The translations under genes and the position numbers were made by a program. DNA of 64,000 nt. Source: Rhodobacter sp. NTK016B. Lineage in GTDB: Bacteria > Pseudomonadota > Alphaproteobacteria > Rhodobacterales > Rhodobacteraceae. The stretch is from NCBI RefSeq assembly GCF_017303295.1, contig NZ_JAFKOK010000007.1, forward strand, positions 124,001-188,000, read 5' to 3'. Under the pieces are notes generated by a model, which was not told the DNA's origin, did no database searches, and was given only the letters and a program-made list of their open reading frames with translations. The stretch's first letter is position 1; every line of letters starts with the position of its first letter. Below are positions 45,784-53,588 of this stretch, piece after piece.

Positions 45784-48700
45784 ATGACCCACCTCGCCCC
45801 CGTTGCGCCTGCGCGCGCGCTTACGCCCGTCGCCTCAATCCCTTCCCCAGATACTGCCGCAGCGATCATTGCCGTTGCTGAATCGCTGCAACCCGACCTG
45901 GCACAGGGCTTCCAAATCGATGGGCTGCGCCTGCGCCTTGAGATGGAGCACGCCTTTGGCGGCTCAGATGCGACAGGCGCCTGGGACTGGAAGCTGGCCT
46001 ATGAGGCTTGCGAGGTGGCGCTGGTCCTCTTCTTGCGGAAATTCGGTCGCGCGCTGTTGGCCCGGGCTGGATCGCCTACAGCCTTGCTGCCGATCCTTGC
46101 CAAGGTATCAAACCTGCTGCCAACCCATACCCGGCGGTCGGAAGAGATGGAGCGCTTCCAGCAATTCAGCACCCCGCTGCCAATGGGGTTCGCGGCACTT
46201 ACGGCCGCGCAGATATCCGCGCGCGATCTGGTCTTGGAGCCTTCAGCCGGGACTGGACTTCTGGCCATCTTGGCCATGATCGCAGGCGGCAGCCTCGCGC
46301 TCAACGAACTTGCCGAGACCCGCGCCGATCTGCTGCGCCTTCTGTTTCCGGAATCCCATGTCACCTGCTTTGACGCCGCTCAGATCGACGATTACCTCAA
46401 CGCGCACCTCCGCCCGAGTGTGATCCTGATGAATCCGCCGTTTTCCGCTCTGGCCAATGTCAATGGCCGCACGACAACGGCGACGGCCCGGCACATCCGT
46501 TCAGCTTTGGCGCGGCTTGCCCCAGGTGGGCGACTCGTGGCCATCACTGGCGCAAGTTTCGCGCCCGATGTGCCAGCCTGGGTAGAGACCTTTGCAAGCC
46601 TGACCGAGTCCGCGCATCTGGTCTTTACCGGCGCGTTGGCCGGTGCTGCCTTCGCCAAGCACGGCACCAGCTTCGAGACGCGGATTTCGGTCTTCGACAA
46701 ATGCCTCGGTGGCGAGGCGGGCGGCATCACAGCCGATCTGGCGCGCCCGATTTCGCCTGATGTCGCCAACCTGCTGTCGCTGATCACTACCCATGTCCCC
46801 CCGCGCCTCGAACTGGCGCAGGTCGCACCAGCCGGGCAGGGCCCTTCTTCCCCCTTTCCGGGAAATCCTGCCCGCACCACGCGCACAGGCATCAGCTCGT
46901 CGCGCGCCACGCCTGCAACAGCCCCCACCAACACCGCGGTGCAGATCGAGGCCGCAGACCTCGCCTATACCCTGCGCGACGCGACCGAGGACAGTGCCAG
47001 CGTGCGCCTATCGGATGCAATTTATGAGACCTTCCGCCTGCAGGCGATCGACATTCCTGGGGCGGAACCGCACCCAACCAAGCTCGTCCAGTCGGCAGCA
47101 ATGGCGTCGGTCGTGCCGCCGAAACCCACATACCTCCCCAAACTGCCCGCCGCAGTCCTGCGTGATGGCCTCCTGTCAGACGCGCAGCTTGAGACGGTGA
47201 TCTACGCCGGCGAGGCGCATGGCACGCATCTCGCCGGGTCGTGGTGCGTCGATGAGACCGGCGATATGGTCTCTGCCGCCAAGGACGATGATCCCGACGC
47301 CATCCGTTTCCGGCGCGGCTTCTTCCTCGGTGATGGCACTGGTGCGGGCAAGGGCCGCCAGTCAGCCGGGATCGTGCTCGACAATTGGGCGCAAGGACGG
47401 CGCAAGGCGCTCTGGATCTCGAAGAGCGACAAGCTGCTGGAGGATGCGCAGCGCGACTGGTCCGCACTTGGGCAGGAGCGCTTGCTGGTGACACCGCTGT
47501 CGCGCTTTGCGCAAGGCAAAGATATCCCGCTGACCGAGGGCATCCTGTTCACCACCTATGCGACGCTGCGCTCCGAAGAGCGTGGCGCCAAGAAATCCCG
47601 CGTCGACCAGATCGTTGACTGGCTGGGGGCAGATTTCGACGGGGTGATTTTGTTTGACGAAAGCCATGCCATGGCCAACGCCGCCGGATCGAAAGGCGAG
47701 CGTGGCGATGTCACTGCCTCGCAGCAGGGCAGGGCGGGTCTGCGCCTGCAGCACAAACTGCCCAATGCCCGCGTGGTCTATGTCTCGGCCACGGGCGCGA
47801 CCTCTGTGCATAACCTCGCCTATGCGCAGCGCCTCGGTCTTTGGGGCGGGGAGGACTTCCCATTTGCCACCCGTGCGGAGTTCGTTGAGGCGATCGAGGC
47901 CGGTGGCGTGGCGGCCATGGAGGTGCTGGCGCGCGACCTGCGCTCGCTTGGTCTCTATACCGCCCGGTCGCTCTCTTATGACGGCGTCGAATACGAGATG
48001 CTGGTTCATGCGCTGACGCCTGAGCAGCGCGGCATCTACGATGCCTATGCCGGGGCCTTCGCCATCATCCACAACAACCTGGCCGCGGCGATGGAGGCCG
48101 CGAACATCACTGGTGAATCCGGCGGCACGCTGAACCGCCAGGCCAAGTCTGCCGCGCGCTCGGCGTTTGAATCCGCCAAGCAGCGCTTCTTCGGCCATCT
48201 GCTCACCTCCATGAAAACCCCGACGCTGATCGCCGCCATCGAGGCCGATCTGGCAGCGGATCATTCCTCCGTCATCCAGATCGTCTCCACCGGCGAGGCG
48301 CTGATGGAACGCCGCCTGTCGGAGGTCCCGACCGAGGAGTGGAACGACATTCGCGTCGACATCACCCCGCGCGAGTACGTAATGGATTACCTCGCCCACT
48401 CCTTCCCGGTGCAGCTCTACGAGCCCTTCACCGATAGCGAGGGCAACCTGTCCTCGCGGCCTGTCACGCGCGACGGCCAGCCGGTGGAATGCCGCGAGGC
48501 CGCGCGCAGGCGCGACGCGCTGATCGAGCATCTGGCCTCGCTGCCGCCGGTGCCTGGGGCGCTGGATCAGATCGTGCAGCGCTTCGGCACCGATCTGGTG
48601 GCGGAAGTGACGGGCCGCTCGCGCCGGATCGTGCGTAAGGGCGAGGGCCATGCCGCGCGCCTCGTGGTCGAATCCCGGGCGGGATCTGCCAATCTCGCGG

Positions 48701-50166
48701 AAACCGCCGCCTTCATGGATGACCAGAAGCGCATCCTGATCTTCTCGGACGCGGGTGGCACGGGGCGCAGCTATCACGCCGATCTCGGAGCAAAGAACCA
48801 GCGCCTGCGGGTGCATTATCTCTTGGAGCCGGGTTGGAAGGCCGATGCCGCCATCCAGGGCTTGGGCCGCACCAACCGTACCAATCAGGCGCAACCACCG
48901 CTGTTCCGCCCCGTCGCCACCGATGTGAAAGCAGAAAAGCGGTTCCTCTCAACCATCGCGCGCCGCCTCGACACGCTCGGTGCCATCACACGCGGCCAGC
49001 GCCAGACCGGTGGGCAGGGGCTGTTCCGGCCCGAGGACAACCTCGAGTCGCCCTTTGCCCGCGACGCGCTGCGCCAGCTTTACCGCCGCATTTATCGCGG
49101 CGATGTGGCGGGCTGCTCACTCGGGGCCTTCGAGGATGCCACCGGCCTCAGCCTGACCGATGACAACGGGCTTAAAGACGACCTGCCGCCGATCACGACC
49201 TTCCTCAACCGTCTGCTGGCGCTGACGATACATATGCAGGGCATTCTGTTCACCGCTTTCGAGGAGCTTCTGGCGCAGCGGATCGAGGGCGCCATCGCAG
49301 CCGGGGTCTACGATCTTGGGCTTGAGACCCTGCGTGCCGAGAGCTTTCGCGTGACGGACGCACGGGTGATCTACACCCATCCAGGCTCTGGCGCGGAAAC
49401 CCAGTTGCTGAGCATCGCGCAAAAGCAGCGCAACACGCCGTTGTCACTGGCGGATGCGCTGGATTGGCTCGAAGACCCCAAAGCGCGCCTGCTGGTCAAC
49501 AGCCGCTCTGGGCGTGCGGCAGTGCAGGTGCCCGCCACCAGCCTGATGCTGGACGACGGCACGATCGAGCCGCGCCTGCGGCTGATCCGCCCCACCGAGG
49601 CAAGCACGGTCCCCGCCAAGATTATGGATGACACGCATTGGCTCGAGGCGGATCGCGCGGCCTTAACCGCAGCCTGGACTGCCGAACTGGCCGAGGTGCC
49701 GGAGTTCACGGAAACCACGCTCCACATCGTGGCGGGGCTGCTGCTGCCGATCTGGAAGCAACTGCCGCAGGATGAAACCCGCGTCTACCGGCTGCAAACC
49801 GATGACGGCCAGCGCATCATCGGCCGCCGCGTATCGCCCGCCTGGGTCGCGACGACGCTGGCGGCCGACGCGCCAAAGCTGACGGCGGCGCAGGTCCATG
49901 CCCTCGTTCTGGAGGGCAAGACCGTGGTGCGGCTGGCCGAGGGGATGGAGTTGCACCGGTCCCGCGTCATGGGGGTGAACCGGATCGAGCTGTCGGGCTT
50001 TTTGGGTGCCGCCAAGGACCGGCTGAAGGCAGATGGGTTCTTTTCGGAGATCATCGCCTGGAAGCTGCGGCTCTTCTGCCCAGCAGACTCCAGCGGCATC
50101 GCAGTGCTTGATCGTCTGCTTGCACGTTGTCCCGTGACAGGACTACATGCGCGCGGAGGGTGCTGA
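45784..50166 (+). CDS. Strawberry-notch-like helicase fused to N-terminal methyltransferase domain
   Basis: 1460 residues. The N-terminal domain is a class I SAM-dependent methyltransferase fold (LEPSAGTG at about 151-157; NPPF at about 217-220). A P-loop helicase follows: GDGTGAGKGRQ (about 516-526), VILFDESHAMANA (about 620-632) and, in the second lobe, the strawberry-notch helicase_C_4 region with ESRAGSANLAETAAF and GLGRTNRTNQAQP (about 1029-1041). It probably takes part in DNA processing or protection of the mobile element during transfer or replication. It is followed after 3 nt by the Toprim gene. Confidence 0.92.
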   Translation: MTHLAPVAPARALTPVASIPSPDTAAAIIAVAESLQPDLAQGFQIDGLRLRLEMEHAFGGSDATGAWDWKLAYEACEVALVLFLRKFGRALLARAGSPTALLPILAKVSNLLPTHTRRSEEMERFQQFSTPLPMGFAALTAAQISARDLVLEPSAGTGLLAILAMIAGGSLALNELAETRADLLRLLFPESHVTCFDAAQIDDYLNAHLRPSVILMNPPFSALANVNGRTTTATARHIRSALARLAPGGRLVAITGASFAPDVPAWVETFASLTESAHLVFTGALAGAAFAKHGTSFETRISVFDKCLGGEAGGITADLARPISPDVANLLSLITTHVPPRLELAQVAPAGQGPSSPFPGNPARTTRTGISSSRATPATAPTNTAVQIEAADLAYTLRDATEDSASVRLSDAIYETFRLQAIDIPGAEPHPTKLVQSAAMASVVPPKPTYLPKLPAAVLRDGLLSDAQLETVIYAGEAHGTHLAGSWCVDETGDMVSAAKDDDPDAIRFRRGFFLGDGTGAGKGRQSAGIVLDNWAQGRRKALWISKSDKLLEDAQRDWSALGQERLLVTPLSRFAQGKDIPLTEGILFTTYATLRSEERGAKKSRVDQIVDWLGADFDGVILFDESHAMANAAGSKGERGDVTASQQGRAGLRLQHKLPNARVVYVSATGATSVHNLAYAQRLGLWGGEDFPFATRAEFVEAIEAGGVAAMEVLARDLRSLGLYTARSLSYDGVEYEMLVHALTPEQRGIYDAYAGAFAIIHNNLAAAMEAANITGESGGTLNRQAKSAARSAFESAKQRFFGHLLTSMKTPTLIAAIEADLAADHSSVIQIVSTGEALMERRLSEVPTEEWNDIRVDITPREYVMDYLAHSFPVQLYEPFTDSEGNLSSRPVTRDGQPVECREAARRRDALIEHLASLPPVPGALDQIVQRFGTDLVAEVTGRSRRIVRKGEGHAARLVVESRAGSANLAETAAFMDDQKRILIFSDAGGTGRSYHADLGAKNQRLRVHYLLEPGWKADAAIQGLGRTNRTNQAQPPLFRPVATDVKAEKRFLSTIARRLDTLGAITRGQRQTGGQGLFRPEDNLESPFARDALRQLYRRIYRGDVAGCSLGAFEDATGLSLTDDNGLKDDLPPITTFLNRLLALTIHMQGILFTAFEELLAQRIEGAIAAGVYDLGLETLRAESFRVTDARVIYTHPGSGAETQLLSIAQKQRNTPLSLADALDWLEDPKARLLVNSRSGRAAVQVPATSLMLDDGTIEPRLRLIRPTEASTVPAKIMDDTHWLEADRAALTAAWTAELAEVPEFTETTLHIVAGLLLPIWKQLPQDETRVYRLQTDDGQRIIGRRVSPAWVATTLAADAPKLTAAQVHALVLEGKTVVRLAEGMELHRSRVMGVNRIELSGFLGAAKDRLKADGFFSEIIAWKLRLFCPADSSGIAVLDRLLARCPVTGLHARGGC

Positions 50167-50169
50167 GCC

Positions 50170-51201
50170 ATGTATTCCGAGACTGAAGATGTGATCCGCG
50201 CTCTGGCGGAGAACGCAGAGATCGTGTGTCGCGCCTACCTTCCCGCCGGACGGCGGGAAGGGTCCTACTGGATCGTCGGCGATCTGCAGAACAACCCCGG
50301 CCGGTCGCTCTTCGTGCGGCTGACCGGGCCTGCGTCAGGGCCGGGTGCGCGCGGAAAGTGGCAGGATGCGGCGGTCGGACTGCATGGCGATCTCCTGGAC
50401 ATCATCCGCGAGCGAACCGGGATCTCGCGCTTTCCCGATCTTCTGGCCGAGGCCCGGGCGCATCTTGGCCGTCCCCAGCCGGTCCTCCCGGATAGGCCAG
50501 TGCCGAAGAAGGCCCAGGCCCCCGGCGGCACACCAGCGGCGGCGGCGCGTTTGTTTGCAGCCTCTATGCCAGTCGCAGGCACGCTTGCCGACACCTACCT
50601 CCGCGCCCGGGGCCTGACCCAAGGCGGCATGACGAGTGCGCTGCGCTTCCACCCGAAGTGCTGGCATCGGGATGAGGGCCAGACCCGGAGCATCCCCAGA
50701 CCGGCGCTGATCGCTGCGGTCACCGATGGGGCAGGGGCCTTGCAGGGTGTGCATCGCACTTGGTTGGCGCCTGACGGTCTGGGAAAGGCGGCGCTCAAAG
50801 CGCAGCGGCGTGCCATGGGTCACCTCCTTGGCAATGCCGTCAGGCTGACCCCGTCTGACGACATCCTCGTGGTCGGCGAAGGCATCGAGACCATGCTGTC
50901 CCTGTCCGAGGCGGCCCCCGGCCTTCCCGTCTGGGCGGCGCTCTCGTCGGGTCACCTCGGGGCCGTCCTGCTGCCAGAGGGATTGCAGCGCCTCTACATC
51001 GCGATCGACCGCGATCCGGCGGGTCGCGGCGCGGCAGAGAGGTTGAGCGCCAGAGCCACAGAGGTCGGGATTGGGTGCCATGTGCTCGAGCCACAACTCG
51101 GGGATTTCAACGATGATCTCCGGGCGAACGGCAAGGAGGCGCTGCGCCAACATCTGGCAGGTCAGATCGGGCCCGAGGATCAGCATCGCCTGTTGGCGTG
51201 A
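50170..51201 (+). CDS. Toprim domain protein (DUF7146/primase-like)
   Basis: 343 residues. The Toprim fold is at about 225-315, with the catalytic Glu in VGEGIETMLSL (about 235) and the DxD pair in AIDRDPAG (about 279-286). The N-terminal half resembles the DUF7146 domain that precedes Toprim in mobile-element primases (WIVGDLQNNPGRSLFVRL). It probably primes or nicks element DNA together with the strawberry-notch protein. It begins 3 nt after the strawberry-notch stop, so they form one unit. Confidence 0.87.
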   Translation: MYSETEDVIRALAENAEIVCRAYLPAGRREGSYWIVGDLQNNPGRSLFVRLTGPASGPGARGKWQDAAVGLHGDLLDIIRERTGISRFPDLLAEARAHLGRPQPVLPDRPVPKKAQAPGGTPAAAARLFAASMPVAGTLADTYLRARGLTQGGMTSALRFHPKCWHRDEGQTRSIPRPALIAAVTDGAGALQGVHRTWLAPDGLGKAALKAQRRAMGHLLGNAVRLTPSDDILVVGEGIETMLSLSEAAPGLPVWAALSSGHLGAVLLPEGLQRLYIAIDRDPAGRGAAERLSARATEVGIGCHVLEPQLGDFNDDLRANGKEALRQHLAGQIGPEDQHRLLA

Positions 51202-51314
51202 GCTGCATCGCGCAGGGGGCTGCCTGGGGAAGTGCGGGGCAGGGGTCACGGATCCCTGTCATGGCTGTGGATCGTCGCTTTGCCTCTTCCCGGGTAAATC
51301 TCATCCACCCGACA

Positions 51315-51533
51315 CCCGCGCGGCCTTCAAGAGATGGGCGTGCTGCCGTCAAAGGGTCCGCCCCCTCAAGGGCGGCAGGCAAGCTATTTCCGCCGCGGGG
51401 GACGAGCCCCCGCTTTGCATCGCGAAACAAATAGCCTGCCTGCCGCCCTCCTCCACATGCGTTTCGGCCCCGAAGAGGGGGTGAAGGGGCGTCCGCCATG
51501 ACGGCTCAGAGCTGCCCATGAAGGCCGCGCGGG
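51315..51533. repeat. 219-bp nested imperfect palindrome
   Basis: Five pairs of arms fold onto one axis. CCCGCGCGGCCTTC (51315-51328) pairs with 51520-51533. ATGGGC (51334-51339) pairs with GCCCAT (51514-51519). GCCGTCA (51345-51351) pairs with 51499-51505. A 21-nt arm at 51369-51389 pairs 20 of 21 with 51429-51449. GCGGGGG (51395-51401) pairs with CCCCCGC (51407-51413). The whole 370-nt gap between the Toprim and DUF2493 genes is taken up by it. Use unknown: origin, transfer or packaging site, or structured leader RNA. Confidence 0.8.
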
Positions 51534-51571
51534 TTGTCGCGCGGACCAGACAGGCCCGGAGGCAAGAACCG

Positions 51572-52504
51572 ATGACGATCCACACCCACGACGACGCGTA
51601 TGAACCCGCCCACACCGCATCCCAGACCGCCCATGCGCTCGACGAGCTGCAGCTCTACGGATACCGCCCCTTCGACGAGCCCGATCCGCGCCCGATGCCC
51701 GATGGGCAGCGCCTTGCGATCGCCGTCGCCGACATCTTCGATGCCCTCGTTGCGACCCTCGAAGACACCCGCATGGAACCCGACCTCGAAGAGGTGCTCT
51801 GGGGCCAGGTCAACCTCTTCCACCGCGCCACTGCCCGGATCGAGCGGTCGCTCGACGAGAACGAGCAGGCGCAGCGCCGCCTCCAGCGCGAGCAGGACGG
51901 CTCCGAGGTGAAATCCGTCGAGCTTGAGCGCCTGACGGCCGAAGGTCTGACGCTGATCGAACGGCGCAACTGCATGGACATGATGCGCGATCACGCCGCC
52001 ACCGAGTTCGTCCATCACACGGGCTCGACCTGGCGCCCCCGCACCGGCTCGATGGTGAACCGCCAGCACATGACCGCAGCACTGATCGACAGCCGCGATT
52101 TCCTCGCCGCCAAGCGCTGCGCGGAGGCCGAGGTGATGCTCCCCGCAGGCCCCAAGGTTGCCCTCACCGGCGGGACCGACTTCAACGATCACCGCCTGAT
52201 CTGGGGCAAGCTCGATCAGGTCCGGACCAAGTATCCCGATATGGTGCTCTTGCACGGCGGAAGTCCCAAGGGCGCTGAACTCATCGCCGCCAAATGGGCT
52301 GAGGCCCGGGGCGTGACGCAGGTGGCCTTCAAGCCCGACTGGACGAAACACGCCAAGGCCGCGCCGTTCAAGCGCAACGACGCGATGCTGGACGTGCTAC
52401 CCGTGGGTGTTCTGGTGTTCCCAGGCACGGGTATCCAGGAGAACCTTGCCGACAAGGCCAAAAAGCTCGGCATTCCGGTCATGAAGTTCGAGAAGGGGGC
52501 GTGA
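51572..52504 (+). CDS. DUF2493 (SLOG superfamily) protein
   Basis: 310 residues from ATG 51572 behind GGAGG; an in-frame ATG at 51518 lies inside the palindrome arm. Residues about 190-305 are a DUF2493/YpsA-like SLOG domain (KVALTGGTDFNDHRLIWGKL, LLHGGSPKGAELIAAKWA, GVLVFPGTGIQENLADKAKK) that may bind a nucleotide-derived ligand. The N-terminal half is an acidic helical region. It belongs with the strawberry-notch and Toprim genes in the mobile-element backbone. Function unknown. Confidence 0.84.
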   Translation: MTIHTHDDAYEPAHTASQTAHALDELQLYGYRPFDEPDPRPMPDGQRLAIAVADIFDALVATLEDTRMEPDLEEVLWGQVNLFHRATARIERSLDENEQAQRRLQREQDGSEVKSVELERLTAEGLTLIERRNCMDMMRDHAATEFVHHTGSTWRPRTGSMVNRQHMTAALIDSRDFLAAKRCAEAEVMLPAGPKVALTGGTDFNDHRLIWGKLDQVRTKYPDMVLLHGGSPKGAELIAAKWAEARGVTQVAFKPDWTKHAKAAPFKRNDAMLDVLPVGVLVFPGTGIQENLADKAKKLGIPVMKFEKGA

Positions 52505-52589
52505 GCCCCCTTTTCCCCTCGTGGGGAAATCGAGGTGGAAGCGCACACTTCCACCTGATATTGTGTAGGAAACCTCAATTGATCACTAC

Positions 52590-52871
52590 ATGTACCACAG
52601 TCCGATCCAGCTCGATGTCTTCCCGACCGACGTGCAGATGCGCCGGATTGATCTGGCGCGCAACATGCGTCGCTTCTATCGGATGAGCGTGCAGCGCGAT
52701 CTGTTCGGCCGTGCCAGCCTTGTGCGCGAATGGGGCCGGATCGGCTTCCGAGGCCAGATGATGGTCGAGAGCCACCCCGATGAAGGCAAGGCCATCACCG
52801 CGTTGATGAAGCTCGCCGCGGCGAAGAAGCGGCGGGGCTATGAGGCCCTTCACTCCAGCAATAAGTCTTGA
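52590..52871 (+). CDS. WGR domain protein
   Basis: 93 residues, a single WGR domain (YRMSVQRDLFGRASLVREWGRIGFRGQ), the fold known from poly(ADP-ribose) polymerases and some helicases, where it binds nucleic acid. No other domain is present. It lies at the end of the backbone genes, 42 nt before the vapB gene. Probably a DNA-binding accessory protein. Confidence 0.83.
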   Translation: MYHSPIQLDVFPTDVQMRRIDLARNMRRFYRMSVQRDLFGRASLVREWGRIGFRGQMMVESHPDEGKAITALMKLAAAKKRRGYEALHSSNKS

Positions 52872-52913
52872 TCGCATTGATTGCGATGATTACACTCCCC
52901 TAAGGAGGACATC

Positions 52914-53162
52914 ATGGCAAGTATCACCATCCGTAACCTTGACGATGACGTGAAGCGCCGCCTTCGCATCCGCGCGGCTGAGCACGGCCGTTCGATGGAG
53001 GAGGAGGCGCGCGAGATCCTGCGTCACGTCGTTGGCGAAGCAAAGCCCACACACGATCTTGCTGCCGCCATCCGTGCACGTGTCGCGCCTCTGGGCGGCG
53101 TTGATCTCGACCTTCCGCAGCGTGAAGCCATGCGTGAGCCGCCCGCATTCGACCGGGCCTGA
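52914..53162 (+). CDS. FitA/VapB-like ribbon-helix-helix antitoxin
   Basis: 82 residues. The N-terminal ribbon-helix-helix (MASITIRNLDDDVKRRLRIR, then GRSMEEEAREILRHVV) is of the FitA type. The C-terminal tail (ARVAPLGGVDLDLPQREAMR) would bind and block the PIN toxin encoded 3 nt downstream. AAGGAGG precedes the ATG. It normally represses its own promoter. Confidence 0.87.
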   Translation: MASITIRNLDDDVKRRLRIRAAEHGRSMEEEAREILRHVVGEAKPTHDLAAAIRARVAPLGGVDLDLPQREAMREPPAFDRA

Positions 53163-53165
53163 CGC

Positions 53166-53588
53166 ATGATCATCCTCGACACGAATGTCATCTCTGAGCT
53201 GTTGCGCCCGGCCCCGGAGCCCAAGGTTGAACACTGGTTGTCGGCTCAGGACGGGCTCAACGTCTACTTGACCTCGATATCGGAGGCAGAGCTGCGCTAC
53301 GGCCTCGCGATCATGGGGAACGGCAAGCGGCGCGCCGCGCTGGTTGATGCAGTGGACAGCATCCTGCGTGAGGACCTTGCGGGGCGCATTCTGCCTTTCG
53401 ACAGCGCCGCCGCGCAGTCCTATGCCGCCATCTCCGCCGCACGACGGTCCGCCGGGCGACCGATCGCCCAAGCCGATTGCCAGATCGCATCCATTGCCCA
53501 CGCCTGCGGCGCCACGGTCGCCACGCGAAATACGCCTGACTTCGAGGGCTGCGAGATCGACCTGATCAACCCCTGGACAGCCGCATGA
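53166..53588 (+). CDS. VapC/FitB-like PIN-domain toxin
   Basis: 140 residues with the full PIN set: Asp5 (MIILDTNVISELLRP), Glu near 41 (SISEAELRYGL), and Asp in IAQADCQIASIA and RNTPDFEGCEIDLINPW. It is a Mg2+-dependent ribonuclease toxin, probably of FitB type (often targeting tRNA). Its stop codon overlaps the ATG of the methyltransferase gene (ATGA at 53585), so toxin and defence genes are translationally linked. Confidence 0.92.
   Translation: MIILDTNVISELLRPAPEPKVEHWLSAQDGLNVYLTSISEAELRYGLAIMGNGKRRAALVDAVDSILREDLAGRILPFDSAAAQSYAAISAARRSAGRPIAQADCQIASIAHACGATVATRNTPDFEGCEIDLINPWTAA

Noticed and set aside
47362-48894. 510-codon open frame on the minus strand
   Set aside because: Antisense of the strawberry-notch helicase, whose motifs are clear; an effect of high GC content.
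51315-51533. Simple terminator after the Toprim gene
   Set aside because: The paired region is 219 bp with multiple nested arms and no T-run, far beyond a terminator hairpin.
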